Shown: positions 19,056 through 30,565 of the stretch, one piece after another | Layout: the number at the start of each line of letters is the position of its first letter | Position numbering within the stretch: position 1 is the first letter of the stretch | Source of the DNA: Mesostigma viride | Lineage: Eukaryota; Streptophyta; Mesostigmatophyceae; Mesostigmatales; Mesostigmataceae | DNA: 64,000 nucleotides | Assembly (NCBI GenBank): GCA_009746045.1 | Contig: RPFO01000380.1 | Coordinates: forward strand, 1 to 64,000 | Direction: 5' to 3' | Position numbers and translations under genes: made by a program | The notes under the pieces: generated by a model | What the model saw: the letters and a program-made list of their open reading frames with translations, nothing else | The model's database searches: none | What the model was told of the DNA's origin: nothing

Positions 19056-20650
19056 TGTTTCCCTACCTTTTTAGGAAGGTTCTTGGGGCCAGGCCAGGTC
19101 AAAATGTGCCGCCCCGGTTGGCCGAGCCGCTGGGGACCGGCCAGACCAAGGGCGGTGTCGACCTGGCTGGTGCGAGCAAGATGTCCTACAAATGCTATCC
19201 TACGCTGTCTAATCTCGTCCGAAATACGCGGCATACCGTGATACAAAGACTCTAAGGACCTACGCTGAGAAAACCCGACATTCAGGACCTGTCGGAGCAT
19301 CCGGGTTACCGTGCCGTCTAGCTTGGCTGCCAGTGTTGCCGTGAGTGTCCACGCCTCGGCGCCATACGTGAGCACCGTGAGGACGAGGACCTTGAAGAGC
19401 ATGCGCTTGCGGTGCTCGTCCAGGCCCTTGGAGCGCCAGTAGGTGTTGAGCGAACGGAGCTTGGCCCAGGAAAGGCCGATGCGGGTGTCCACATCGTCGG
19501 CAGTGTCCGGAAGCCAACTCCCCAACAGCTTGAAGCGGTCGCGGAGTGGGACCTCCGTCCCGTCTAGCAGGCGCGGCAGCGGTGGGCGACTGGAGGCCCC
19601 AATCACCATCGCCTCAGTTTTGACACTAATCTCCAACCCCACCGCCCTCGCCTCCAGGCCCAGACAGTCCAGCCAGGTCTGAATGTGCTCGGGGCGCGCG
19701 ATGAGGGTGGTGTCGTCCGCATAAATCAGGTCAGCCAGGCGGTAACCCGTGCTAACCCCGCCGTGCCCACGCTCGTTAAGGATGTCCAAGCCTGGCTCGA
19801 ACCCCTTAAGAGCAGTAAAGCGCGCACGTGCCTGGCGCATGACGTGGTCCACGACAATAATGAACAGGTATGGAGACAGGACACAACCTTGCCACACCCC
19901 GTGGTGAAGGGGGAATGGTGGGGTGGTGCCTTCCGCAGTCCGCACTACTGCCTGTGAGCCCTCATACAGTCGGCGAATGGCAGCAATAAACGCTGGTGGC
20001 ACGCGGTCCAGAGCTAGGATGGCCCAAAGAGCCTCCCAGAGGACCGTGTCAAAGGCCTTGATATAGTCAACAAAAATGAGGACCAGCGGCAAACTGTCAG
20101 GGGGAAGGCGACGCACCTCCTCCATCAACCGGCGCGCGACAAACACAGCCATGACAGTGTTACGACCACTACGGAAACCCATCTGAGACTCACCCAGGTG
20201 TGGGTCCAGCGCGGCGCGGAGCCTGTGCAGCATCATGCGCATGAAGACCTTCAGCGCGGCGCTCTGGAGGCAGACACCCCGGTAGTTACCGGGGTCAGCA
20301 GCAGAGCCCTTCTTGTACAGCATGACGCGGATGGCCGTCTGCCACTCAGCAGGCGGAGGCTCGTCAGAGAGCAGGACACGGTTGCAGAACGCCAGCAGAA
20401 GATCCCTAACCGCCAGATCAGGGGTCTTCAGCAGCTCAGCAGAAAGGTGGTCGGCACCGACCGCCGCATCGTACCGCAGGCGAGCAAGGGCGCCGTCCAA
20501 TTCCTCCAAAGTGAAGGGGTGGACGACGTCGTTGGTGGCAAGGCAGCCCTCCTTCAAGGCGGGGACTTGGTAGTCCGCGGCCGAGGAGGGGGGCGCTGGC
20601 GGCGGCGGGGGTCCGGCGACCCCGAGGCGGGCGGCCGTCTCGGGGTGAAG
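19056..20650 (-). CDS. LINE ORF2, reverse transcriptase portion
   Basis: Continues ORF2 one frame over. Counting from the Met at 20,557, palm motif A (VDYIKAFDTV) is at residues 163-172, motif B (HHGVWQGCVLSPYLF) near 218-232 and the catalytic YADD at 279-282. They are followed by a thumb and a conserved C-terminal region (LTYGAEAWTLT, IRQRRIAFVGHLAR). All catalytic residues are present. The frame is cut after KKVGKH where a plus-strand ORF1-only element inserted; the missing C-terminus is found beyond it at 16,904-17,098. RT was probably functional before the nested insertion and the poly-C indel. Confidence 0.85.
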
Positions 20651-22362
20651 CGGCGGGGGGGGGCGCGAGCCCCACCGGTCAAGGAAACATTGTGGGCCAA
20701 CCAGCGGTCAAGGCTTACCGGCGCCGTGCCGTCCCCCGTGTGCTCCACCGGGGTGCGCTGCCGCCGGCCGCCGAGCCGGTCGAGGTGGTACCACATGTCC
20801 TTGCCCTGGTTGCGAGCCTGGCAGGCCTTGGCATCCGCGATGCACTGGGCCGCCTCCGCGTCCTGAGCGTGCTCGTAGGCCTCCACAAGGGCGGCCTTGA
20901 GCAATGGTTTCTGCAGCGGGTCCCGGTTACGCTTGAGGCGGTGCCGGGCGGCCAAGACCTTGGGGTCCTGGCGGTAGAGCGGGCCGGGGCGGCGGCGGGG
21001 CATGACCGGCAGGTGCCGGGCCGCCAGCAACGGGGCACGGGCCGCAAAGCCCGCAAAAATGGCTGCGTTGGGGGCACCATTGTCCAGCTCGTCGACGTCC
21101 GCCCGGGCGTCCAGTGCCGACAGGTACTTCCGTCGGCACCAGTTCCGCTCGTGCTCGGCGTCCGTCCAGTCCTCAGGATCTCCCTTGACCGGACGTAGAG
21201 CAGACCAGTCAGGGCGGACCACTGGGGCGCGGCGCGCGGGGACGTGGAACCGGAGCCGAAGGGTCGCGCGCACCAACCGGTGGTCAGAGCACACCGTGGG
21301 CGTGTCAAACACTCGGGTGTCCAGAACCGAGGTACACCTGGGCTGCCGTACCACCACGTAGTCCAGACAGGCCTGACGGCCGTTAGGGCCACGAAAAGTG
21401 ACCAAGTCCTGGGAGGGACGTTGGAAGTGGCAGTTGACAGCAACCATCCCGCTATCCCGCAAAAAGGCAGAAAACAGGGGAGTGTTGTCATTAGCAGCAG
21501 TGTCAGCAGGCGCAAAGCGACTGCCAGCAGTACCCACGGGGAGCGTGGCATTGGCGTCTAGCAGCATAACCAAAAAGTGGCGGGCCGGGGTGGCCCCCTC
21601 AAGGCTATGCAAGTCCTCGAAGAACTTCTGGCGTTCCAACGCAGGTAGACCACTATGGGGTGCGTAGCCCACCCCCACCGTGAGGTGGTGTTTAGACCGC
21701 CCCTCGACGGAGGTGAAGTGTGCTACCATAAGGCGTGGCGTTAGAAACTTAAGCGTGCTGAGGCTAGCAACTGCCAGCGGCGAACACAAAAGACCAACAC
21801 CACCTTGGCCAGACGTACCGCTGCCAGCAAAGTAAAACCTCCAGCCACCCGCCAAGCGAGCAGTGCTCACCATGCCAAGTGGCACCGTGCGGCGGTGTTC
21901 CTGGACGCCTAATATAGATACACGATGCTCAATGCAGAATGCGACTAGCTCCTCTACCCGGCAGCTATGGTCGTCATCTAGCAGTGTGCGGGTGTTAAAA
22001 GTGGCAAGGGCCAAGGATGCCTGCTGGCCCACCAGGGGAGGACGACGATGGATGATGGGGGTGGATGCGGCGGGGGGTGGAGGTGGGGGTGAAACGGAGG
22101 GGGGAAGTGAAGCGGTAGAAATAGTGCTTTTCATCGCATTTATTTTGTCCTGCAAGCGTAGGATGCGAGCCTGCCGCTTGCTCGGGGTATTCGGGGTTGG
22201 GGCTGATTGCACAACGCCGAGGCGTAGGTAATCGAGCAAACGTTGGGTTTTACGAATCTGACATTTGACAGATGAGGTTGTGGCCCGAAATACCGGCACC
22301 ACCATGGCTTTCACCCGACGGTTAGGTCGAGGCATCCTGGCATGGGCGAGGGATCCTGGCAT
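20554..22362 (-). CDS. LINE ORF2, AP-endonuclease portion
   Basis: A frame of 602 codons. After a basic and proline-rich leader, an exonuclease-endonuclease-phosphatase fold carries the expected motifs: ATFNTRTL (Asn123), QEHR (Glu155), LLDANA (Asp269, Asn271), CLDYVVV (Asp334) and SDHRL (Ser359-Asp360-His361). This domain nicks target DNA to prime reverse transcription. The frame leaves the RT frame at a run of nine C (20,655-20,663 on the plus strand as G), so the last 40 or so residues are out-of-frame. Otherwise the domain looks complete. Confidence 0.85.
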   Translation of the reverse strand: MPGSLAHARMPRPNRRVKAMVVPVFRATTSSVKCQIRKTQRLLDYLRLGVVQSAPTPNTPSKRQARILRLQDKINAMKSTISTASLPPSVSPPPPPPAASTPIIHRRPPLVGQQASLALATFNTRTLLDDDHSCRVEELVAFCIEHRVSILGVQEHRRTVPLGMVSTARLAGGWRFYFAGSGTSGQGGVGLLCSPLAVASLSTLKFLTPRLMVAHFTSVEGRSKHHLTVGVGYAPHSGLPALERQKFFEDLHSLEGATPARHFLVMLLDANATLPVGTAGSRFAPADTAANDNTPLFSAFLRDSGMVAVNCHFQRPSQDLVTFRGPNGRQACLDYVVVRQPRCTSVLDTRVFDTPTVCSDHRLVRATLRLRFHVPARRAPVVRPDWSALRPVKGDPEDWTDAEHERNWCRRKYLSALDARADVDELDNGAPNAAIFAGFAARAPLLAARHLPVMPRRRPGPLYRQDPKVLAARHRLKRNRDPLQKPLLKAALVEAYEHAQDAEAAQCIADAKACQARNQGKDMWYHLDRLGGRRQRTPVEHTGDGTAPVSLDRWLAHNVSLTGGARAPPRRFTPRRPPASGSPDPRRRQRPPPRPRTTKSPP

Positions 22363-22419
22363 GGGGGAGGAAGATCATCATGGCTATACAGTGCCCCGAG
22401 ACAGCTTGTCCGGCCTAGT

Positions 22420-22650
22420 CTGAGGTGGCAGGGGGGGCTGCCAGGGCTTGTGGTCAACGTGGATGACCGCCCCCCGGCTCCAGTATACCGGCTTCCCCCC
22501 TGCGGTCTGCCGGAGCTGGAGGTAGGTCGGCCATAGCTCGCGTCGCCGCTGTTGCTGGGCCAGGGTCAAGTCGTCGTCCAGCGTGAAGCGAGTCCTCGAG
22601 AGCTTCTTGCGGCATTTAAGGAACGCCAGCTTGTCCGCCATGTACTTCAA
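22420..22650 (-). pseudogene. LINE ORF1 C-terminal fragment upstream of ORF2
   Basis: Encodes the ORF1 C-terminal block ([36 protein letters not shown]) nearly identical to the intact ORF1 at 17,268-18,614. It ends about 60 bp before the ORF2 start. The insertion is truncated at about 22,685. Confidence 0.85.
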
Positions 22651-22685
22651 GGTGAGGGTGCCGGGCCAGCCTTCCCCCGCGCGCG

Positions 22686-23820
22686 TGACAACAATTTGAA
22701 TGCGTGATTCATACTATCCGTGGCTGTTTGCGACAAGCCCGGAGCGAGTGTGCAGGGGGGGCGCGGGGTCTGGTAGGGGGGGGGGGTAAAGTGTGAATGA
22801 GAATGAAAGGTGCGGTCCATTAATTACGGCACCGCCACCTTCATGACAGGCAATCCGGCCCAATCAGCCGATTCTTGAGACAATGCTTTATCATCAAAGC
22901 AACCAAAAGACCTTTCAATTCCAATGAGATACATGACGAATTACAAAGACTGTCGAGTTGTAATGTTGCAGTTATAAGAGCAGCTGTGAGGCCCCTTGGG
23001 TGACGCCACTGCATGCAGGTCCCTTGTGACGGCAGTGTGCGTGTGTTCCCGACCTAGTTCCTACTGGCACGCATGCCAACGACGACCAGGCCGGGCCGGT
23101 TGCCCGAAGGCCCTGTCCCTTGTCTCGTTCTCAGTCTTACACACATTCCAAAACCAATACATTGTCGTATCCGTCAGTCTGGACATCCTCATGGCAACTG
23201 ACTGCATGCAACCACTCACGGGGGCTGCTCCGGGCTGCTCGAGCTATTTCACCCCATGAAGACAGGCAAACCAGTTAATTGTGAGGGAGAGAAACGGACG
23301 AACAACGACTGGTCACCATGGTTCGTTGCTCATCCTTCTATACTGCTCAAAGAGCTCTCAAGCCTGGCGGCTGGCGCCACTAGCGCCACTTTTGACATCA
23401 GCCAATGATAACATTGTCTAATTTCCGACAAGCTAAACTTCAAGCTTTAACTTTCAAGCGAACACAAATATACAAGGGCAAATCTATCGGCCATGCCAGG
23501 CACCGCCTGGGGCTTCCTTGCATGTTTGTGTCTGGTGTCCCGCGTTGACATCCTGAAATTGCACAGCTGCTCAGCGCCTCGCCAGCTTGCTGTGTACCAG
23601 CATTCGATCGGCAAACTGCCCTTGTGACGAATGTCAGTGAAATTCAGGTCCGCCCAAAAGTTCCGTCAGCAAATTCAGCGGACTTGGCGCGTAAGTACAA
23701 CATAGATCCGCAGCGTCAGTACCGGACTGCCGGGCCGCGGTATAGCAACCCGCACAAGGCTGCGGACGTCAGAATTACGCCAAAATCTGAATTGCGGATC
23801 GACGTGATAAATCACGGACG
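22686..23820. other. unassigned region
   Basis: Between the truncated 5' end of the LINE and a G-rich repeat I see no gene, RNA or element signature. Short homopolymer G tracts occur near 22,755-22,790. Confidence 0.4.
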
Positions 23821-24085
23821 CGACAGGGGGGCGTTGAGGGTCCAACCCCCCCCACCGCCTGGTACTGGTCGAGGGGGTAGGGGCGGGTTGAGACCCCCCC
23901 CCCTGCCCCCCTTCTGCAGTACTAGCCCTGGGGGAAATAGGGGGGGGGGGGCCGGGGGGGTTTGAGGGTCCGAACTCCCCCACCCCCTGGCAGGGGATGA
24001 GGGGGAGGGGGTGGGTTGAGACCCCGGCACCCCGCCCGGGCCCCCTCCCCTAGCTCCCTCGAGCCCGGGGGTGGGGGGGGGCGGG
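23821..24085. repeat. imperfect G-rich repeat with quadruplex potential
   Basis: Two to three degenerate copies of a unit of about 120 bp with G tracts of 4-12 and C tracts of 5-9. Shared words are GGGTTGAGACCCC and GAGGGTCC. G tracts on both strands could form quadruplexes. No coding support. Confidence 0.7.
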
Positions 24086-24237
24086 TAGTGCACACTCGCT
24101 CCGGGCTTGCCGCAAACAGCCAGCGGCATATCATGAACTGAGAAGACACGCTGCATCATTCTTCCCCCATGATCGATGACGTGCACGTCGGAGTATTATT
24201 TACGTTGTCTCTCTTATTAATGAAGTGAGACAACTAA

Positions 24238-24600
24238 ATTCCTGGACGCATGCAGATCCAACGTCGTGGAAGGACTAGGGTTATAGTATGTTGATGATCA
24301 TCTCAAGTGAGACAAATCAGCCAGCCATGGTTTTAACGTACACAGCCATAATATGCATTTGCACCGGCCTCCACTCATTTTCGTATAGTCGATCCTGAGC
24401 GGCTTGCTACCTCGACAAACGCGGATAAGTGCAGCACGGCCACTGTCCGGATTCTCTGCAGATCTCTGGTTCGTTGTACGTCTAGGATTTTATACTCGTG
24501 CTCGATCCCGTTGGGGCGTTACGGAGCGAGCATCATTATCCCCGATGCTGCGCGCTACAGATACTCCCAACGGAGTTATGTTTCTAATTAATTAATTATT
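24238..24600 (+). mobile_element. LINE 3' UTR fragment with ACTCC/GGAGT hairpin
   Basis: Plus-strand 3' end: hairpin at 24,563-24,576 and a TAATTAATTAATT tail. Upstream at 24,238-24,290 is the word TTCCTGGACGCATG ... CGTGGAAGGACTA, which recurs near 33,535, 34,300, 35,130 and 38,735. Confidence 0.6.
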
Positions 24601-24900
24601 TAAATTATCCCCGATGGATGGATGGATTCATGGAGACACGCAATCCTACCGGCCGGTCTAGATCTATAAGCTATCTACAAAAACAATCCTACTCTATACG
24701 ATCTATGGTCGCCGCGAGCCTATATAGCTAGGGGTCTTGTCAAGCATGCTTCCGGCATTAGTTGTGCAAACACGCGGCTCCCCCCCTAAGTCCAGAGGGG
24801 GTTCGTTGTCCTGGCTATGACCCAGGAGCCCACTTGGCCTTGTCCATAATCTTTTTCCAAATCTCAGCAGAGAAGAGTAGCTCTCTGCATGGGAAGGGAT
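24601..24900 (-). mobile_element. type-B LINE 3' relic with GGAT repeat
   Basis: (GGAT)4 followed by the type-B UTR (CTATCTACAAAAAC), then a decayed end of ORF2 with CACTTGGCCTTGTCCAT, matching 33,830-33,845. The terminal hairpin is missing. Confidence 0.55.
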
Positions 24901-24913
24901 GCTAAAATGGCTT

Positions 24914-26025
24914 CAACGGCGGTATGGCTGACGGCGGAGCTCAGATCTTTTGCGTCTGAGCCCCAAATTCAGTCAGATCCGACTTGCATTCTGACACGCC
25001 TTTTTAAGACGCACTCGCCAGCATAATAATCGGTTATGGCTGTTCAAAACGTAGTATCGAAAAAGAAGAAACCCTGCCACGGTCGCAAATGGAGCCATTT
25101 CCTTCCATTGAGCCACGACTCCTTTTTTTCGATCCCCGTCAATGGATGGCCCTGACGAAGAAAAAATGCGGCGAAATAGTCAAGTTCTTAGCACAGGAAC
25201 GCAAGCTCCTCGGGCCCGGCGGGCCCATACACGCCGACGTGCACACCCTTCACCTCGCTATCCTGCATGCAGCTATACTTCCAGCGCTCCCTGAAGACGA
25301 CATCGCCGCTAAGCTCTGCACCCCATGCATGGGCCGCAGCCCGGCCTGCTCAGCCGGCAGCCACATGATTCGGCTCCCTCCCTCTGCAAGGATGACGTCC
25401 GAGCAGCTATAGTGCTGGAGGAGCACGTGACCTGGCCCGCGTTGGTCGAGAAGCTGACCCCGCTGAACACGACGCTCAACACGGTAGAGGCCCGGGTCTC
25501 CATGCAACGTGGTGGAAACCAAGGTCACGTCCACAATCCAATTACCTCAGTTCACTGAAGACCTTCGCCAGGCACAACAACGGGAGGCCACCGAGCGCGC
25601 CCGCCGCGACTGCCGGGTGGTGCTTCGCCGCTGCCCCCATGGGATCTGCAGATCGAAGCCAGGTGAGACCTCAACCACCCTTGCCGACGAGCTCAAGGAC
25701 CAGCTCCTTATACCCTCATGGGCCTGGTACGTATGTAAGGTAGAACTGCGTGGCCGGTGCCACCGCCTTCCCCACTCACGGGACTAAGGCGGCTCCCCCA
25801 CCACTGATCGAGCTAGTCCTGCTCACCTTCCCCTCCCCTGAGGACAAGCAGCGGTTCATCTCTCGTCGCAAGCGGTTGCACGACCATGCACACCTGGACG
25901 CTGGATGACGACAGCTGACCCCTGCTCAGCATGCAGCAGCACAGCGACGTGACCTGCATGTGGCCGGAATACCTATAGAGCTGCCACAACAAGCAGGACC
26001 CCCAGAAGCCCAAGGTGTACTGTAC
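24914..26025 (+). pseudogene. divergent ORF1 relic, plus strand
   Basis: Begins with the shared 5' motif GGCTGACGGCGGAGCTCAGA, leader, and an ORF1-like reading broken by several stops and frame changes. Recognisable words are EIVKFLAQERK and GPIHADVHTLHLAIL near the start and DKQRFISRRKRLHD and PPEAQGVL near the end (about 25,840-26,020). The last two align with the RRM-like block of the intact ORF1. It represents a second ORF1 subfamily, also seen in the next two relics. Confidence 0.65.
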
Positions 26026-26044
26026 CGATGTGGGTGCTGCAAGG

Positions 26045-27375
26045 CTGCGCAGGCCGGGCTGGTTTAATTGCGGAGAATAGTAGCGACGAGGTCGTCGCCA
26101 GTTAGCTAACTTATAGCTTGAAGAAGCTGAAAAGGATGGCAAGGCGGTGGTTGAATTCTGGCAGGGCGAGGAACTCCTCCACTTTGTCGGCGTGGATATG
26201 GGCCCATCGGGCCCATGCATGCACCGGGGCTAGGTGTTCCTGTGCGTAATACTGGACTATCTCGGCGCATTCTGCGTCGGTCTGGTGCAGCAAGCCGCGG
26301 AAAGAGAAGCTTGCGTAGTAGTCTAGCTGGGAACTGTCGCCATTTGCATTTGTCATATATATAGCATGGTTTCTTGGGCTCTGGCGAGGCGCTTGGCGAT
26401 GGGTTTGCTGGCGGTGGGTTGGCGGGCCCAGACGACTGGGAAATTAACCCCTCCACCGTCTCTGCCCTCGTGACTAAAATGAGTCATGAGTTGCACAATA
26501 TTATGCCACATGTGGCCCCATTCAGCCTAATTATTTTTTCTAGACCATACTAGGAACCATGCAAGCATAACCATATTATAGGGCCCACCTGGGGGTATAG
26601 TGTGTGGTCCCAGTGCTAGGCCCCCCTGCTCTATAAATAGCTCCCCCCCTCAGGGGGATACGGTGAGTGTGCGCGGTGCATGCATGACACCCTTATTATG
26701 ATGGATGGTAGACCCCCGTTTCCTCGATGTGTTGACCCTGGGGTTGGATTTGTAGATAGATTTTTTAGTTAGGATGGGATACAAACACTAAAAGTTGTAA
26801 CTGCCCCAGCTAGGGACCCATCAGCTGGTGCTAAAAATAACTGGGTTTTTTCCCTACTCAGACAGCGGTGCACCAGGGTACCCCAGCCAGTACCCCCTTG
26901 AGTTTGACCAGGGCTTCCACCCTAGCTGATACGATGGTCAAATACCGTCAGACAAGTGTCCTACGGATAGAGTGAATCTAGATCTTTTCGGTGGTCTAGC
27001 TAGTTGGTTCCCGCCAAAACCTTCCCGCCAAATCCCCACAGGGCGCACAAACTCGTGCATGCAGAACGTGAGGCATGAGAAAGACTCGAAGTCGAAAATC
27101 GGCACGAGGACAGTTGAGGGGTTAAGGACGATGGCGAGTGGGTTGGGCTGGGAGCCAGAAAGCTCCTTTTCCAAACCTCGTTTTGCTTTTGGGGTCGTCA
27201 TAGCTGCTTGTCACGTGCGTAACTTTGTTTGCCGATACTGCGTAAACTTCCGATGCATATAATCGATTAAGTACTGGCGAGTGCGTCTTAAAAGGCCGCG
27301 CGTCGAATGCAAGTGCATGGTCTGACCGAATCTGGGGCTCAGACGCAAAGGATCTGAGCTCCGCTGTCAGCCATT
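26045..27375 (-). pseudogene. divergent ORF1 relic, minus strand, interrupted
   Basis: The 5' end is at about 27,375 (inverse of the GGCTGACnGCGGAGCTCAGA motif). An N-terminal ORF1 stretch (26,356-26,111) encodes SSQLDYYASFSFRG and DAECAEIVQYYAQEH. The leader is interrupted at about 26,443-27,110 by unrelated DNA containing two E2F-like words (TTCCCGCCAAAA and TTCCCGCCAAAT, 27,008-27,033). The C-terminal part is missing; it abuts the plus-strand relic tail to tail at about 26,040. Confidence 0.6.
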
Positions 27376-27640
27376 AATTCATTAATTAAACTCGTGCTCC
27401 CGTTGGGGAGTCACGGAGCACCGAAGTGCTTTTAATCCCTGCATGTGCAACATTGCAACAGGAAGAAAGCACTGTTGGCAGAGACCCCCTTTCTCCTTCA
27501 TGCGGCATGCCTTCGAGGCATGCCACAGCGGCAATCGGACACGCCATAGACGATCCGGCAAGCCAGTGCTGTGGGTGCAATAAGAACCATGTGAGCATAT
27601 TCTGATTTGGCACGCCGCAAGGGTGAAAACCATTTGCGTT
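27376..27640 (-). mobile_element. LINE 3' end, CTCCC/GGGAG hairpin (type B)
   Basis: AATTA-rich tail, then CGTG-CTCCC, loop GTTG, GGGAG, one unpaired T and CACG (27,393-27,415), then a 3' UTR with AGAGACCCCCTTTCTCC that recurs inverted at 31,140 and 58,760. It sits directly against the 5' end of the neighbouring relic, in the same orientation. Confidence 0.7.
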
Positions 27641-28089
27641 CAGTGCCGGTCCACGGAAAACGCGGGAAAACGCTATCTGCAAATGAATCCAGGCTGGAAT
27701 CGAACTGGGGACCTCTCGCACCAATTTTGCTGACTATAGGACGGACGTCTCCGGATCCTATAAGGCATGCATCGCCAACTGACACCTACAGTCATCCGCA
27801 AAAGTTCTCCTTTCCGGGGAGTGCATGATGCAAGCCTTTCGGATTTGGTACTAGATAAATCATTCGAGATCTGTGTGTAGGAGTACGACACACGTGTCTG
27901 CACTCAATAACAAGTAGCGTGGGCAAGTACGTAAGCTGATCATAGCCAGGACGTAGCATGGCTGTACTTAAGGGCTAAGCTGAGGCTATGGCTGGTTGTG
28001 TACCGCCGGTGTGTTAGCGGTGCACTTGACTAGGTATGGTGGCACAGCTAGGCAAACACTCTATATAGGCATGGCTGCCATAGCGGCAG
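27641..28089. other. unassigned spacer
   Basis: No gene is seen. The minus strand has one GTTCGATTCC word (near 27,692) resembling a Pol III B box, but no tRNA fold surrounds it. Confidence 0.35.
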
Positions 28090-29800
28090 TGACTACCAAT
28101 GGATACAACAAGCTAGGGCTAATATTACAAGCTATTCTAGCCCGCTGGGGGCGTCCACAGTCTTGTCCCCGCCCCTCCAGTACACCTTGGGCTTCTGGGG
28201 GTCCTGCTTGTGGCAGAGGTAAATATTCCGGCCACAGGTCACATCGCTGCATGCTGCTGCTGTGCACATGAGCGGGGGTCAGGTCGTCGTCCAGCGTCCA
28301 GGTGAGGTCGTGCAACCTCTTGCGACGAGAAAGGAACCGCCGCTTGTCCTCAGCTAGGAGAGGGGAAGGTGAGCAGGACTGCATGGTGGGGGAGCTAGCC
28401 GCCTTGTCCCGTGATCGAGTGGGGAAGGCGGTGGCACCCGCGCAGTTCTACCGCACCTACCGGGCCCATGAGCGGGTGAGAACTAGCTGGTCGATCCTTA
28501 ATTGAGCTCGTCGGCAAGGGTGGTTGACGTCTCACCTGGCTTCTGGGGGAAACGACGCAGCACCACTTGAGTGCTCGGCGCACTCGCGGCGAGCGCGGTC
28601 GGTGGCCTCCCGTTGTTCGGCCTGGCGGTGGTCCTCCAGCTCCTGGAGCTTCGTGGCGATGGCGTCGGTGGTTGAGGCGGTCGCTGACCGCAGCAGGTCC
28701 GCATAGGAGAGCGGGGGGAGGTCGCCAGCATCCTGCCGGGTTGGCTGGGATGCTATGGTGGCCGTCTGCTCCGCTAGATCTTTGGGACCTGTTGTGTGGC
28801 CAGAGCCTCGGTGTGGGCAGTGATGGCGCTTCAAGCTTCTTCATGAGCACGCCACACTCTTGCGCCCTCCACCTGGTTGAGGCGGGAGAGGAGTGCATGC
28901 AGCATGTGCCTCGGATGCCTGCGCCGTGGTCTGCAGCGCCGTGCATGAGCTGAGGTTGTAGCTTAATTGTGTGCGACCTTGGTTTCCGTATTGGAGACCT
29001 TGCTTGGCCTCCACCGTGTTGAGCGCTGTAGTCATCAAACGTCATCTTCTCGGCCAGCGCGGCCAGGTCACATGCTCCTCCAGCACTGCTCGGAGGTCAT
29101 CCTTGCAGAGGGAGGCAGGCGGTGTGGCTGCCGGCTGCGCAGGCCGGGCTGGGTTGCGGAGCCGAGCGTCGAGGTCACGTGCAGTGAGCTTGTCATAGAA
29201 GCTGAAGAGGATCGATGGCGAGGCGATGGTGGAATTCTGGCAGGGCGAGGAACTCCTCCACCTTGTCGGCGGGGATGGGCCCATAATTGGGCCCACGGAG
29301 CTTGTGTTCCCGTGCGTAGTAATGCACTAGTTATATCTCGGTGCAGTGTGCGTCGGTCAGTCGCAGCCAGCCGCTGACCGTAGTAAAGCTTGCGTATATA
29401 GTCTAAGTACTGTCGCCATTTGTTTGATTCGTAGCAGAATTTCTTGGGCTCTGGCGAGGCCGGGGCTCAAGGTGATCTGGGTTTGCTGGCGGTGGGTTTG
29501 CGGGCCCAGTCGACTGCATGGGCAAGGATGATGGCGAGTATAGTCCCGTTTTCTAGCGTGGGTTGGGCAGGGAGCCGGAAAGCTCCGTTTCCAAACCTCA
29601 TTTTGCTTTTGGAGTCCTCATAGCTGCTTGTCACGAGCTGCTTTTGGAGTCGATACTGCGTTTCAGCCGTAACCGATTATACTGGCGAGTGCGTCTTAAA
29701 AAGGCGCGTCGAATGCAAGTGGTCTGACCGAATTTGGGGCTTGAGCAGACGCAAAAGATCTGAACTCCGCCGTCAGCCATACCGCCGTCAGCCATTATTT
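28090..29800 (-). pseudogene. divergent ORF1 relic, minus strand, nearly full length
   Basis: The 5' motif (inverse of GGCTGACGGCGGAGTTCAGA) lies at about 29,760-29,798. The ORF1 N-terminus is at about 29,400-29,050, the middle at 28,830-28,500 (YADLLRSATASTTDAIATKL, similar in character to the coiled-coil region), and the C-terminus at 28,384-28,100 with DKRRFLSRRKRLHDLTWTLD and DLWPEYLPLPQ. Multiple stops and frame changes. It is the most complete member of the second ORF1 subfamily here. Confidence 0.65.
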
Positions 29801-30082
29801 ATCCAATCATTGCTTTATCCCATTGGAGTGAAGGGCTGCCAGAAGAACCAGATTTATTACATATAAGTGATAAGCCCACGTCAAGGCCGTAGCCAATCTG
29901 AGACTCTAGACTAACTAGGCCACCCGACAGGTGGCTAGGATCGACATCACATTACCAGGGCCAACTCACCTGGGCCATGCAGTCATGAGGACCTGGACTT
30001 GTAATACCCTCAAGCAGCAAGGGAGGGCGGGTGGGAGCTGCAAAGAGGCCTATAATTGTGGCAGTACCACAACCCTAAGTAC

Positions 30083-30556
30083 TGTAGTGGTCAAAATCAC
30101 TTTGCGACAAACCTCTTTGCGAATCGACCTCGCAAACTACTTTTCATGGGCTTCATTTTGGGTCGCAAAGTTCAAAACTTACCGCGTCGCGACAGGTACC
30201 GCGCCGTGCCGCACGCAGACAGGTAGAACGAACGCCTGGCGCCAAAACTTTCGCGCCTTTAATTTGTCACTTGTCATGCGAAAGCAAAAGGTTTAGGCTT
30301 GTGCAGCCATGCACGTTGTCTTGGCACGATGGCAGAAGAGCGGGGAGGCCGGCAGGCCAGCAGCTAGGCAGTCAAGCCTGCTGGCCTATAAATTTACAAC
30401 ATCGAGTACCTGCCAGTTGCCACTGACCATAAACAAGTCGATGGGCTCGCAAACCTACAACTTTGCCTTCATTTTGGGTCGCAAACTATAAATTTCACCC
30501 TGTTTTGGGGTCGCAAAGTAGGTTTGTTGCAAAGTGATTTTGACCACTACGGTAGT
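30083..30556. mobile_element. candidate MITE with inverted ends
   Basis: Left end TAGTGGTCAAAATCACTTTG (30,083) is matched by the inverse at the right end (CAAAGTGATTTTGACCACTA, to 30,556). The match extends about 35-40 bp with one or two differences. The internal word CTTCATTTTGGGTCGCAAA occurs twice. No transposase frame and no clear target duplication, so the class is unknown. 29,801-30,082 holds nothing else. Confidence 0.5.
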
Positions 30557-30565
30557 CGGACCGCC

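Larger units (their letters stand above)
16763..22685 (-). mobile_element. LINE copy 1 (ORF1 end + ORF2 + 3' UTR), split by a nested element
   Basis: In reverse orientation this element contains the C-terminal part of ORF1 (about 22,650-22,420), a short spacer, ORF2 endonuclease (22,362-20,554), reverse transcriptase (to 19,056), and, after the nested element 17,109-19,055, the last part of ORF2 (17,098-16,904). A 3' UTR follows, with the TCTCC/GGAGA hairpin at 16,790-16,803 and a (TTAAA)n-like tail. It is 5'-truncated inside ORF1. The layout establishes that the autonomous family carries ORF1 then ORF2. The C-terminal half of the RT (LTYGAEAWTLT, GHLAR) resembles RTE/RTEX-like elements, while ORF1 looks L1-like; clade placement needs a tree. 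Confidence 0.88.

Noticed and set aside
27640-27790. tRNA or SINE head on the minus strand suggested by GTTCGATTCC
   Set aside because: No acceptor stem or matching T stem around the box, and no A box at the right distance.
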